Positions 45,044 through 53,582 of a stretch of DNA of 64,000 bases are shown here, one piece after another (within the stretch, counting starts at the first letter, position 1; every line of letters starts with the position of its first letter). A program made the translations under genes and the position numbers. The stretch is from Paenibacillus sp. PL91. Lineage in GTDB: Bacteria; Bacillota; Bacilli; Paenibacillales; Paenibacillaceae. The notes under the pieces were generated by a model, which was given only the letters and a program-made list of their open reading frames with translations, had not been told where the DNA came from and ran no database searches. Location of the stretch: contig NZ_JABBYG020000001.1 in assembly GCF_012935325.2 (NCBI RefSeq), positions 496,001-560,000 on the forward strand. Direction: 5' to 3'.

Positions 45044-45129
45044 TCTGTATTTTGACCACTATTTCTTGTAATCGTCAGCTAGTTTTGCCATTTCAACGCC
45101 TCTATACTGTAGTCAAGTAAACGTTATCA
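45044..45129 (+). promoter_or_regulatory. Duplicated regulator-dependent promoter module, copy 2
   Basis: The 35-base block (45054-45088) equals the block at 37742-37776. The -10 box TATACT is at 45103-45108 and the cre-like AGTAAACGTTATCA at 45116-45129 (one mismatch to consensus). All offsets equal those of copy 1, while the sequence between the block and the -10 differs, so the conserved parts are probably under selection. The copy faces a dead GH2 gene and then the oxidoreductase and esterase genes. Confidence 0.75.
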
Positions 45130-45190
45130 AATGGAAGATGATAAGAGATATGCTGCTAGCATACAGGCTTATCAGTGAGAGGAGTATGGA

Positions 45191-46127
45191 ATGAATACGA
45201 TTCAAGATTGGGGTGCAACCCCTAGGGTAGAAAATGACGTTCATCGCGGAAAGCTGAAAAGTTGCCGAGACGCAAACCGTCAAGACGCCGGACGCAGCCG
45301 ATTATTTAACGTTAACGGCGGATGATTGCGGCATTGCGCTTATAGCTGACGGCTCGGATTTAATGATGGTGCACGCCTTTGTAAGAGATGCGAGCGGAAC
45401 TATCATTCCGAACGCTTACAACAAAATATCGTTCCGCCTGACTGGACCTGCTGAAATCATTGGCGATGGAGACAGTAGAGTAGGCTCAAACCCGATAAAG
45501 CGGAAGCGGGAGCAATCGGAATCGTGATTCGTGCCACTGAGGAACCAGGAATGATCACCTTGCATGCAGAGTCGGAAGGATTGAAGTCAGCAAGTGTAGA
45601 ATTTATATCGAAGGCGTGTATGTACCGGGGAAAATACAAACCCCGCCTACCGCAAAACCGGTATATGCTGCAGATTTGGCGGATATATTTTCACCGCCGC
45701 CTTCAAGACACTGGGCAAAGTGGAGCGATATTGCAATCAATAACCGGCGGAAGCGAGCTCGGAGCTTTCTGGCTGCAGCGCCAATTATGCTGCGAGCGAC
45801 AGCTTAACCGATCGCTGGAGCGAGCGTTGGAGCGCTGGCAACGACGAACTTCCGCAATGGTGGAAGGTGGATCTTGAACGCTTTTACGAATTGGATGGCA
45901 GTAAAATTTATTGGGAAAGCGATAACACGGGGTATGACTACCAAGTTGACGTATCCTCCGATGATAGGAGCTGGAAAACAGTAGCCTCCCGCAAGCAAAC
46001 CGGACAGGATGAGGGAGTCGACGAATTTCACGAAAAGGGGATCAGGTACGTCCGCATTACTGTGAATCATGTATCCAAAGGTTTGCCGAGCTTCTATGTC
46101 GTGAAGGTTTTTGGGAGAGTTATGTAA
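45191..46127 (+). pseudogene. GH2 glycosidase pseudogene (catalytic core deleted, several frameshifts)
   Basis: A start with a ribosome site (GAGAGGAG, then ATG 45191) opens MNTIQDWGATPRVENDVHRG, but the frame soon breaks. Downstream pieces in changing frames read: ADYLTLTADDCGIALIADGS and AFVRDASGTIIPNAYNKISF (the Ig-like C-terminal domain of GH2 beta-galactosidases); GAIGIVIRATEEPGMITL; VYVPGKIQTPPTAKPVYA; and an F5/8-type C (discoidin-like) domain with SLTDRWSERWSAG, LPQWWKVDLERFYELDG and ending VRITVNHVSKG. At least three frameshifts separate these pieces, and the sugar-binding and TIM-barrel domains of GH2 are absent. It is therefore a remnant with a large internal deletion, still behind an apparently intact promoter. 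Confidence 0.8.
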
Positions 46128-46178
46128 AATTGTACGTTCGTCAATTAGCAGCGCTAAGGATTGGAGGGTTCAAATCAA

Positions 46179-47087
46179 ATGTCCGGCAATAAGCTTCGCA
46201 TTGGCATTATTGGTCTTGATACATCCCATGCTCCTGTATTTACGGCATTGATAAATGATAAGAATCATCCATATCACGTGCCTGGTGGTGAAGTAACGGT
46301 TGCTTTTCCAGGGGGCTCAAAAGATTTTCATTTGTCCTATTCTCGAATAGAGAGGTTTACGGAGCAGATACGCAGCCAGTTTGATGTAAAAATCGTCGAT
46401 TCGCCAGAAGAGGTAGCAGAGAATTGCGATGCCATGCTGCTAGAATCGGTTGATGGAAGGGTTCACCTGGAACAATTTCGCCGCATTGCCGCCTGCCGCA
46501 AGCCGGTTTTTATCGATAAGCCGCTGGTTGTTTCTTATGCGGATGCGAAGGAAATCGCGGATTTGGCACGGCAATATGACGTCCCGCTTATGAGCTGCTC
46601 TGCGCTGCGTTATGCAGAAGCATTGACGGAGGCGTTGATGGAAGACGAGGATAGCGCCGTTATCGGTATGGATTGTTATGGTCCGATGGCATTCCAACCT
46701 ACGCAGCCGGGTCTATTCTGGTATGGCGTGCATACGGTTGAAATGCTTTATAAAACGCTGGGAAAAGGCTGCAAGCAGGTTATAGCCGTTTCCAATGAGG
46801 AGCATGATTTCATTAGCGGCGTATGGGAAAACGGAAAGATCGGCACGATTCGCGGCAACCGCAAAGGAAATGATCAATTTGGCGCCTTGCTGCATAGGGA
46901 ATCTCGAACTCAGTTCATCGATGTTTATAAACATCCGAAACCGTATTACGCCAGTCTTTTGGAACATATCATGCAAATGTTTATGACAGGAACGCCTGAC
47001 ATAGATTTAGAAGAGACGCTGCAGATCATTCGGTTCATGGAAGCAGCCAATGAAAGCCGTGAATCCGGTCAAACGGTATTTTTATAA
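46179..47087 (+). CDS. Gfo/Idh/MocA-family oxidoreductase 1
   Basis: This 302-residue NAD(P)-dependent enzyme has an N-terminal Rossmann fold (LRIGIIGLDTSHAPVF, where the usual GxGxxG reads GLDTSH) and the family motif FIDKPLVVSYADAKEI (the EKP-like Lys is K in DKP). The second domain is shorter than usual. ATG 46179 follows GGAGGG; the TTG at 46161 would sit on that site. Members of this family oxidise or reduce sugars and inositols. It heads the intact part of the operon behind promoter copy 2. Confidence 0.85.
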   Translation: MSGNKLRIGIIGLDTSHAPVFTALINDKNHPYHVPGGEVTVAFPGGSKDFHLSYSRIERFTEQIRSQFDVKIVDSPEEVAENCDAMLLESVDGRVHLEQFRRIAACRKPVFIDKPLVVSYADAKEIADLARQYDVPLMSCSALRYAEALTEALMEDEDSAVIGMDCYGPMAFQPTQPGLFWYGVHTVEMLYKTLGKGCKQVIAVSNEEHDFISGVWENGKIGTIRGNRKGNDQFGALLHRESRTQFIDVYKHPKPYYASLLEHIMQMFMTGTPDIDLEETLQIIRFMEAANESRESGQTVFL

Positions 47088-47107
47088 TAAAAGGAGAAGT
47101 GAACCTG

Positions 47108-48067
47108 ATGCCACTCTTGGATATGCCATTAGAGCAATTAACGCAGTATGCCGGCCGCAATCCGAAGCCAGCAGATTTTGAGGAATACTGGAGTCGCGCG
47201 CTGGATGAGATGAAATCGGTTGAAGCGAATGTTGAGCTGGTAGAAAGCGATTTTCAAGTGCCGTTTGCGGATTGTTTCGATTTATATTTTACAGGCGTTC
47301 GGGGAGCCCGCATTCATGCAAAATATGTGCGGCCAAAAAATATAGCGCAGCCTCATCCGGCAATCATTCAGTTTCATGGCTATAAGGGCCACGCAGGGGA
47401 CTGGAACGACAAACTCATTTATGCTTCGCTCGGATTTTCTGTCATAGCGATGGACTGCCGCGGGCAAGGCGGAACATCGGAGGATACGGGCGGAATAAAA
47501 GGGACAACGTTTAACGGCCACATTATTCGCGGGTTGAACGATACACCCGATAACCTGCTGTTTCGGCATATCTTTTTGGATACGGCGCAGCTGGCGGGAA
47601 TTGTGATGGAGCTGCCCGAGGTGGATGCGGATCGTGTGGGGGTTACCGGAGCCTCTCAAGGCGGCGGACTTACACTCGCATGTGCTGCTCTTGAGCCGAG
47701 AATCAAAAAGCTAGCTCCTGTTTTTCCGTTCTTATGCGACTACAAACGGGTATGGGAGATGGATCAGGCCAAGGATGCTTATTTAGAGCTTAGTACTTTT
47801 TTCCGTTCTTTTGATCCGCAGCACAAAAAAGAGGAAGAAATTTTTACGAGGCTAGGTTATATCGATAATCAGTTTTTGGCGTCGCGCATTAAAGGCGAGG
47901 TGTTGATGGGTGTTGGCTTAATGGATAGCATTTGTCCGCCTTCCACTCAGTTTGCTGCGTATAACAAGATCACCTCGAATAAACGTTTGGAGATTTATCC
48001 TGACTTTGGACATGAGGGTCTTCCCGGGCTTCAGGACAATATCATTACTTTTATGCTCGGACTATAA
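47108..48067 (+). CDS. Acetyl xylan esterase/cephalosporin-C deacetylase (CE7)
   Basis: This 319-residue alpha/beta-hydrolase removes acetyl groups from sugars, probably from imported acetylated oligosaccharides since there is no signal peptide. Family features: N-terminal MPLLDMPLEQLTQYAGRNPK, QFHGYKGHAGDW, the RGQGG motif, the nucleophile elbow GASQGG with S183, D273 in LMDSICPP and H302 in FGHEG. Triad spacing equals that of Thermotoga maritima CE7 (S188, D274, H303). ATG 47108 is preferred over GTG 47099, which is too close to AAGGAG. Its presence points to an acetylated plant glycan as substrate of the locus. Confidence 0.92.
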   Translation: MPLLDMPLEQLTQYAGRNPKPADFEEYWSRALDEMKSVEANVELVESDFQVPFADCFDLYFTGVRGARIHAKYVRPKNIAQPHPAIIQFHGYKGHAGDWNDKLIYASLGFSVIAMDCRGQGGTSEDTGGIKGTTFNGHIIRGLNDTPDNLLFRHIFLDTAQLAGIVMELPEVDADRVGVTGASQGGGLTLACAALEPRIKKLAPVFPFLCDYKRVWEMDQAKDAYLELSTFFRSFDPQHKKEEEIFTRLGYIDNQFLASRIKGEVLMGVGLMDSICPPSTQFAAYNKITSNKRLEIYPDFGHEGLPGLQDNIITFMLGL

Positions 48068-48108
48068 AAGCAGCGGTCTATCTTTTAAAGCTGGTGAAGG
48101 ATGAAGCG

Positions 48109-49101
48109 ATGATGGTATCGAAAGAATTGCGAGTAGCGGTGCTTGGAGCGGGCGCGATTGCCAATCAGCATTTTGACGCGATCCGGGCAACGGAGGGATT
48201 TTCGGCATGCGCCGTTGCAGATATCCATTTGGATAAGGCAAGAGAAATCGCCGGCCTCTACGAAATACAGCCTTATTGCGATTACAAGGAAATGATTGCA
48301 CAGGAAAAACCGGATGTAGCGGTAATTGCGCTGCCTCATGATCTGCATAAAGAGTCGGCCGTATATGCAGCAGGGCATGGCTGCCACTTGATGCTGGAGA
48401 AGCCGATGGCTATATCCGTTGCGGAATGCGATGCGATTATCGAAGCGGGACGCCAAGCGGGCATTCGGATTTTGGTCGGACATACCCAGCATTATATAGC
48501 TGAAAATATACTTGCCAAGAACATTATCCAAAGCGGTGAATTAGGCAAGCTTGTCATGATACATGATGTCAGACATACGGACTATTTCAACGACTCGCGT
48601 CCGCAGTGGTTTCTCGAGAAAGACAAATCAGGCGGCGGCATTCTAGCTAATTTAGGTACACATTCTATTGATAAAATTCAGTGGCTGACGGATCGTACGG
48701 TCCAAAAAATAAGCGCATCTGCTAGCTTTCATGGTCGCAGGGGAAACGTAGAGGGCAGCGTCATGATTTATATGGAGCTGGACGACGGGATACCTGCAAC
48801 GATTGTTCAATCCGGATATTTGGGTGCAGCGCGCAATGAAACGGAAATTATTTTTACGGAAGGCATGTTGAAGCTAGCAACGGGTGAGAGTCTATGGATA
48901 AGCAGGGGCGGAAGCTATGAGAAGCTTGAGCCTGCGCAAGCGGCAGCTCCCTTCGAATTGCAATATGCCGACCTGCTTTCGGCGATAGAGAGTGATTGCG
49001 AAGCGAGCTGCACGCCAGAATATGCCCGTCAAGTTATAGCAGCGCTAGAAGCGGCATACCGTTCCGCAGAAACGGGTACATTGCAGATTCTTCATCGTTA
49101 A
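48109..49101 (+). CDS. Gfo/Idh/MocA-family oxidoreductase 2
   Basis: This protein of about 330 residues has a canonical Rossmann motif (VAVLGAGAIANQHFDAI), the LEKPMAISVAECDAII motif with the catalytic EKP Lys, and the second alpha/beta domain with GGGILANLGTHSIDKIQW, which gives the family's metal- or substrate-binding His. ATG 48109 or 48112 is likely (AAGGA upstream); the GTG at 48094 has no ribosome site. It is more typical of the family than the first oxidoreductase. Together with CE7 it suggests a sugar-oxidation route. A terminator follows. Confidence 0.88.
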   Translation: MMVSKELRVAVLGAGAIANQHFDAIRATEGFSACAVADIHLDKAREIAGLYEIQPYCDYKEMIAQEKPDVAVIALPHDLHKESAVYAAGHGCHLMLEKPMAISVAECDAIIEAGRQAGIRILVGHTQHYIAENILAKNIIQSGELGKLVMIHDVRHTDYFNDSRPQWFLEKDKSGGGILANLGTHSIDKIQWLTDRTVQKISASASFHGRRGNVEGSVMIYMELDDGIPATIVQSGYLGAARNETEIIFTEGMLKLATGESLWISRGGSYEKLEPAQAAAPFELQYADLLSAIESDCEASCTPEYARQVIAALEAAYRSAETGTLQILHR

Positions 49102-49120
49102 ATGCAAATGTCTAATAAAG

Positions 49121-49177
49121 AGAGGTTATCCTTAAGGTCTATCGAATCTTGGGGATAGCCTCTTCGTCGTTTTTTTT
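49121..49177 (+). terminator. Terminator of the oxidoreductase/esterase operon
   Basis: AGAGGTTATCC (49121-49131) pairs with GGATAGCCTCT (49153-49163), with a long T run at 49170-49177. Confidence 0.82.
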
Positions 49178-49243
49178 GAAAAAGTATTGAAATAGTGGAC
49201 AATTTGTTGAAACGGATGCCTATTTTGGCCATCCTATGGCTTT

Positions 49244-49279
49244 TATAATGAAAGCAGGCATTTAATGTAAGCGCTTTAT
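49244..49279 (+). promoter_or_regulatory. Promoter and cre-like site before the broken secreted gene
   Basis: TATAAT (49244-49249) with TTTTGG 21 bases upstream resembles the promoter layout of the other sugar genes here. TGTAAGCGCTTTAT (49266-49279) is cre-like, differing from consensus only in the last two bases. Confidence 0.5.
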
Positions 49280-49315
49280 TTGTCGATTTCACCCAATCGA
49301 ATGAGGAGGGAATGA

Positions 49316-49813
49316 ATGATGAGTAGATTAAGAGCTTCACAGTGCTTCGCCGTTTTTTTGAGTTTTGCCATGCTGCTTTCAGGATTAACGATTTCGCCTA
49401 TCCAAACAAATGCAAACCCGCTCGCGCTTCTCCCAAACAGCGGATTTGAAGAGGTTGCTGCAGGAAAGCCGGCCAAGTGGTCCATCATTAACGGGGACGT
49501 GACTTCATCCACGTACCTCGCGCACAGCGGCACTTATAGCGTAAAGCTGGCAGATCCGAGCAACACGAATTCTGTTACGCTGCGCAGCCAGAAGATTCCG
49601 GTTACGCCGGGATGGGAATAAGGCAACCCGCTCGACAGCGGTACGGCAAGCTACTATGCAGGCAGCTGGCGGACGATTGGCAGTACGACAGCAGGCGAGG
49701 TCAGCAAGGAGTTACTGTCTGGCACTTATACGTTTGGAATGACCTATGGGGGAACCAACAAAGAATTGGTAAACAACATCAGCACAAACGCTACAGTTGT
49801 TTTTCAATTATAA
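49316..49813 (+). pseudogene. Truncated secreted carbohydrate-active protein (internal deletion, in-frame stop)
   Basis: ATG 49316 follows GAGGAGGG. The frame encodes a signal peptide (LSFAMLLSGLTISPIQTNAN) and the first half of a CenC-like carbohydrate-binding domain (LLPNSGFEEVAAGKPAKWSI, HSGTYSVKLAD), then stops at TAA 49619-49621 just after VTPGWE. In the same frame the next codons read [20 protein letters not shown] and continue to an end at NATVVFQL, stop 49811-49813. This tail is the end of a repeated Ig-like domain common in large Paenibacillus secreted proteins. So the two ends of a larger protein are joined by a deletion. A terminator still follows. Confidence 0.7.
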
Positions 49814-49831
49814 GATTGTAGAAGCTTTAAT

Positions 49832-49865
49832 AACTCGAGGGCCAATCCATGGTCCTCGAGTTTTT
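49832..49865 (+). terminator. Terminator after the broken secreted gene
   Basis: AACTCGAGG pairs with CCTCGAGTT with an inner GCC/GGT stem and a T run. Confidence 0.88.
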
Positions 49866-49996
49866 GTTTAGGTGAATGTGATCAGACACAAGCTGGGCTG
49901 ACTTTTTAGTTAAGTTGCTCCTGAATGATTGTTCATGCTATGCTTCTTAAAAGACTTATTAGAGATGATGTCTGTAAATAACGGTGGAGGTTTTCC

Positions 49997-51352
49997 ATGC
50001 AAAATATGAACGACTCAAACGTTGAAAAAGGTATATCTATCGGTATTATAGGTCCAAACGCCTTAGTGAAGCGGATGCTAAATGTCCTTAAATCTTTTCC
50101 TTCTTTCCGTCCGATTCCGAAGGTTTACGGGAATGAAGATGATGTCCCGAGGCTTGCAGAGGAAATCGCGGGCGACGTAGAAGCGATTCTCGTATCCGGT
50201 CCGATGCCCTACCATAGAATAAGGGAAGAAACGAGCTTGAAGGTGGCACTGCATCATGTGCCTTTAACGGATACCAGCTTATATAGGGCGTTGTCTCGAA
50301 TGAAGAATGCGCTAGGGCCAGAAAAGTCGCTGCGCGTTTCCATCGACACTTTGGGGAAACAAATGGTAGCCATGTCATTAAAGGAAATCAATGAATCACG
50401 TATCAAAACAACGCATTTTGACGGCTCCTCATATCCAACCCGCGAAGCGTTAATCGCATTCCACCAACGTCTGTACGAGTCTGGGGCCTGCGAAGCGGCG
50501 ATGACAGCTGAAGGATCGGTTTCGGAGGCGCTGACTAAATTAGGCATTCCGAATGAATGGATTATACCAACCGATCAAAATATTACGGTTGCTTTGGAGC
50601 GCGCATTGTTGTCGACGGAAACGAGGCAAAGCAAGGAAGCGCAAATTGTCGTAGGTCTCCTTAACTTCGATCATTTTGAGAAAAGAATCCATACGCATAC
50701 CTCGGAGCATGAGGTTCAGAGATTCAAGCTGGACATCCACCGGATGCTGCTCGACTATGTCGAATCGTTGGACGGTTATTTAACCCATCTCGGCGGGGAT
50801 GAATATTTATTTTTTACGACACGGGGCATATTCGAGAGGGAGACCGGCGGGTATAAATCAATTCCGCTTGGCAGGCATGCTTATCAGAAATTCGGTTTGT
50901 CTCTTAGCATCGGCATCGGCTTTGGACGTTCTGCAAATGAAGCGGGCACGCATGCAAGAGCTGCTCTTCGCAAATCGAAAGAAGCAGGCGGAGACACATG
51001 CTTTATTGTCCGGGAGGATAAAACGTTGATTGGACCGCTCGCGATGGCTGATCCGCTGGAGTATGTGTTGACGATGACCGATGCAGGATTAATCAAGAAG
51101 GCTGAGGATGCAGGGATGACCTCTGTTTATTTGAGCAAATTGCTTGCTCAAGTGGCTCGGAATGGAAGAACGGATTACATGGTGCACGAGCTGGCCGCGA
51201 TACTTGATATTACCGTAAGGAGCACGCATCGGTTAGTCCTGCAATGGATTGATCATGATTTGGTACGAATAGCGGGAGTAGAGAAGGTTCCAAAAGGCAG
51301 GCCGCGCCAAATTTTTCGGCTTTCTTTTCTGGAGGATAAGGTAGGGAGTTAA
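49997..51352 (+). CDS. Transcriptional regulator with GGDEF-like domain and C-terminal winged helix
   Basis: This 451-residue protein belongs to a little-studied group. Residues about 10-205 are an alpha/beta receptor-like region (ISIGIIGPNALVKRMLNVL, ILVSGPMPYHRIREE) resembling PrpR_N-type sensors. Residues about 215-345 resemble a GGDEF domain: NFDHFEKRI, LGGDEYLFF with GGDEY at 266-270, SLSIGIGFGRSANEAG, and ARAALRKSKEAGGD. About 385-440 is a winged helix (MVHELAAILDITVRSTHRLV). GGAGG precedes the ATG. It sits just upstream of the epimerase/lyase/serine dehydratase operon in the same direction, so it is the likely local regulator. Whether the GGDEF-like part makes or binds a nucleotide is unknown. 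Confidence 0.75.
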   Translation: MQNMNDSNVEKGISIGIIGPNALVKRMLNVLKSFPSFRPIPKVYGNEDDVPRLAEEIAGDVEAILVSGPMPYHRIREETSLKVALHHVPLTDTSLYRALSRMKNALGPEKSLRVSIDTLGKQMVAMSLKEINESRIKTTHFDGSSYPTREALIAFHQRLYESGACEAAMTAEGSVSEALTKLGIPNEWIIPTDQNITVALERALLSTETRQSKEAQIVVGLLNFDHFEKRIHTHTSEHEVQRFKLDIHRMLLDYVESLDGYLTHLGGDEYLFFTTRGIFERETGGYKSIPLGRHAYQKFGLSLSIGIGFGRSANEAGTHARAALRKSKEAGGDTCFIVREDKTLIGPLAMADPLEYVLTMTDAGLIKKAEDAGMTSVYLSKLLAQVARNGRTDYMVHELAAILDITVRSTHRLVLQWIDHDLVRIAGVEKVPKGRPRQIFRLSFLEDKVGS

Positions 51353-51363
51353 GGTGGTGGGAT

Positions 51364-51375
51364 AAGCTTAAGCTT
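51364..51375. repeat. Perfect 12-base palindrome, candidate operator
   Basis: AAGCTTAAGCTT lies 12 bases after the regulator stop and about 100 bases before the operon's first start. It could be an operator for the regulator or part of a weak terminator (a short T run follows). Confidence 0.35.
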
Positions 51376-51477
51376 GAGCTTTTTCCATTTATTTATGGAC
51401 AATTTAAAGATTTGTCTTTTAACAGTATGGATACTATGATGAAGATATCCTCACATTTAGAAGGGAGATCTTGGACA

Positions 51478-52494
51478 ATGAGAACGATAGAAGAACTGGA
51501 GGCCAAGCTGGCTGAGCCCTCCGAAGCACTCGTGAAAGATATGAAGGAAATAGATGGAGATATTCTCCTATTAGGCGTAGGCGGAAAAATGGGTCCGAGT
51601 TTGGCAAGACTGCTAATGAATGCGATCAAAATAGCGGGAGTCAATAAAAAAGTGATCGGAGTGTCCCGTTTCTCGGAGCAAGGTCTGCAGGAGCAGCTGG
51701 AGGCAGAAGGGATCGAGACGATTGCTTGCGATTTGTTTGACGATGAGAAGCTGCAAAGCTTACCAGACGTTAAAAACGTCATTTATATGGCTGGCAATAA
51801 ATTCGGAACGACCGGCAATGAATCTTTTACATGGGCAATGAACGCTTACCTTCCCGGCAGAGTTGCTGAGAAGTATCGGAATTCTCGTATCGTCGTATTC
51901 TCCTCCGGCAACGTTTATCCGTTTACGCCAGTAGGTTACGGAGGCGCAAGCGAATCGGTGGCGCCATCGCCGATTGGAGAATATGGTCAATCTTGCTTGG
52001 GGAGAGAACGAATATTTGAACACTTTTCTAAGCAATATGCGATTCCAATGGTTATTTATAGGCTAAACTATGCTATCGATATGCGTTATGGCGTTTTGCT
52101 GGAAATTGCTAAATCGGTCAAAGCCGGTAAAGCGATCAATTTGACGATGGGCCATGCGAATGTCATCTGGCAGGGGGATGCCAATGAAATGGCCATCCGT
52201 TCCTTGCTCGCTTGCGAGTCTCCAGTAAACTTCCTGAACGTTACGGGACCGGAGACGATGTCGATACGCTGGGCTGCTGAGGAATTCGGCAAACGATTCG
52301 GCACTGAGCCTGAATTCGAAGGGATTGAAGCCGAAAATGCACTGCTCAACAATGCATCGAAATGTCATCAGCTATTCGGGTATCCCCGCGTGTCACTTCT
52401 GCAAATGATCGATTGGGTGGCTGAATGGGTAGAGGCTGGCGGATCAACGTTAAACAAACCTACTCATTTCCAAGAGAGAAAGGGGAAGTTTTAA
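51478..52494 (+). CDS. NAD-dependent epimerase/dehydratase family protein
   Basis: This 338-residue extended-SDR-like protein has a nucleotide-binding start (DILLLGVGGKMGPSLARLL), where GxGGKMG replaces the usual GxxGxxG. A later YGQSCLGRERIFEHF carries the YxxxxGRE variant of the catalytic YxxxK, so the catalytic Lys may be replaced. ATG 51478 follows AAGGGAG; the earlier frame start at 51412 has no ribosome site. It is the first gene of a five-gene operon, with the next start 3 bases after its stop. The substrate is unknown. A binding role is also possible, given the changed catalytic motif. Confidence 0.75.
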   Translation: MRTIEELEAKLAEPSEALVKDMKEIDGDILLLGVGGKMGPSLARLLMNAIKIAGVNKKVIGVSRFSEQGLQEQLEAEGIETIACDLFDDEKLQSLPDVKNVIYMAGNKFGTTGNESFTWAMNAYLPGRVAEKYRNSRIVVFSSGNVYPFTPVGYGGASESVAPSPIGEYGQSCLGRERIFEHFSKQYAIPMVIYRLNYAIDMRYGVLLEIAKSVKAGKAINLTMGHANVIWQGDANEMAIRSLLACESPVNFLNVTGPETMSIRWAAEEFGKRFGTEPEFEGIEAENALLNNASKCHQLFGYPRVSLLQMIDWVAEWVEAGGSTLNKPTHFQERKGKF

Positions 52495-52497
52495 GCG

Positions 52498-53565
52498 ATG
52501 AGCCACTCTAAAGGATTGTCAAACGTGCAAATGCGCGCGCTTCATGACGGGCTGGTCATACCGGCTCATCCGCTGGCGCTTGACGAGAATCGCCACTTAG
52601 ATGAAGGGCACCAAAGGGCATTAACCCGCTATTATATGGCATCTGGCGCGGGCGGGGTCGCCGTCGGCGTACATTCTACACAATTCGAAATCCGCGACCC
52701 GAAGTTTGGTTTATATGAGAAGGTGCTTCAGCTTGCTGCTGAAGAGGTAGACAGGGAGAAGCTTAAGCGACCTTTCATACGGGTGGCCGGCATTTGCGGG
52801 CCTACAGAACAAGCGCTTCAAGAAGCTGAAATATCGGCGGGGTTAGGGTACGAGGCTGGCCTTCTTAGCATGGGAGGGCTGCAAGACTTGTCGGAAGCAG
52901 CTATTTTGAAGCGGACGGAGAAGGTGGCGGAGGTCATTCCCGTTATCGGCTTTTATTTGCAGCCTTCAGTTGGAGGCAAAGTGTTCAGCTTTGATTTCTG
53001 GCGGGCATTCGCAAATATTCCCGGTGTGGTGGCGATCAAGATGGCGCCATTTAACCGTTACCAGACGATCGATGTCGTCCGAGCGGTTTGTTACTCGGAA
53101 CGTAGAGATGAAATCGCATTGTATACGGGCAATGATGATAACATTATCAACGACTTATTAACGGTCTACCGATTTCAAGTTCAGGGCAAGCTTGTGGAAA
53201 AAAGAATCGTTGGAGGACTCCTTGGACACTGGGCGGTCTGGACGAATAAAGCGGTGGAATTGCTGGAGGACATTAAACGGGCACGCATTCAGGAGAGCAT
53301 CTCGCCGGAATGGCTGACCCGCAATATCGAAGTGACCGACACCAATGCCGCTTTCTTCGATCCGGCTCACAGCTTCGCCGGCTGTATTCCAGGCATTCAT
53401 GAAGTGCTTCGCAGGCAAGGTCTTCTAAGAGGGACATGGTGCCTGAATCCACATGAAGCGCTCTCTGAAGGACAGAGCGAAGAAATCGATCGGATATACT
53501 GTGACTATCCTCATTTGAACGACGACGCATTTGTTAAGGAACATCTGTCCAGCTGGCTTTCATAG
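52498..53565 (+). CDS. DapA/NanA-family Schiff-base lyase (dihydrodipicolinate synthase-like)
   Basis: This 355-residue TIM-barrel enzyme belongs to the class I aldolases that form a Schiff base with pyruvate or a related keto acid. The likely catalytic residues are Y153 in IGFYLQPSVGG and K181 in VAIKMAPFN. A TMASGAGGVAV-type segment (YYMASGAGGVAVGVHSTQF) replaces the usual GTTGE motif, so it is not a lysine-pathway DapA. It has an extra C-terminal region of about 50 residues. The next gene, L-serine dehydratase, makes pyruvate, so the two may lie in one route. The substrate is unknown. Confidence 0.82.
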   Translation: MSHSKGLSNVQMRALHDGLVIPAHPLALDENRHLDEGHQRALTRYYMASGAGGVAVGVHSTQFEIRDPKFGLYEKVLQLAAEEVDREKLKRPFIRVAGICGPTEQALQEAEISAGLGYEAGLLSMGGLQDLSEAAILKRTEKVAEVIPVIGFYLQPSVGGKVFSFDFWRAFANIPGVVAIKMAPFNRYQTIDVVRAVCYSERRDEIALYTGNDDNIINDLLTVYRFQVQGKLVEKRIVGGLLGHWAVWTNKAVELLEDIKRARIQESISPEWLTRNIEVTDTNAAFFDPAHSFAGCIPGIHEVLRRQGLLRGTWCLNPHEALSEGQSEEIDRIYCDYPHLNDDAFVKEHLSSWLS

Positions 53566-53582
53566 GAGGTATTGAATGTGAT

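Noticed and set aside
45524..46127. Separate small genes within 45191-46127
   Set aside because: Each short frame encodes a piece of the same GH2/F5-8C C-terminus in order, so they are fragments of one pseudogene.
49619..49621. Recoded or read-through TAA in the secreted protein gene
   Set aside because: The frame continues after the stop, but half a carbohydrate-binding domain is missing at that point and no stimulatory hairpin or selenocysteine-type codon is present; a deletion is simpler.
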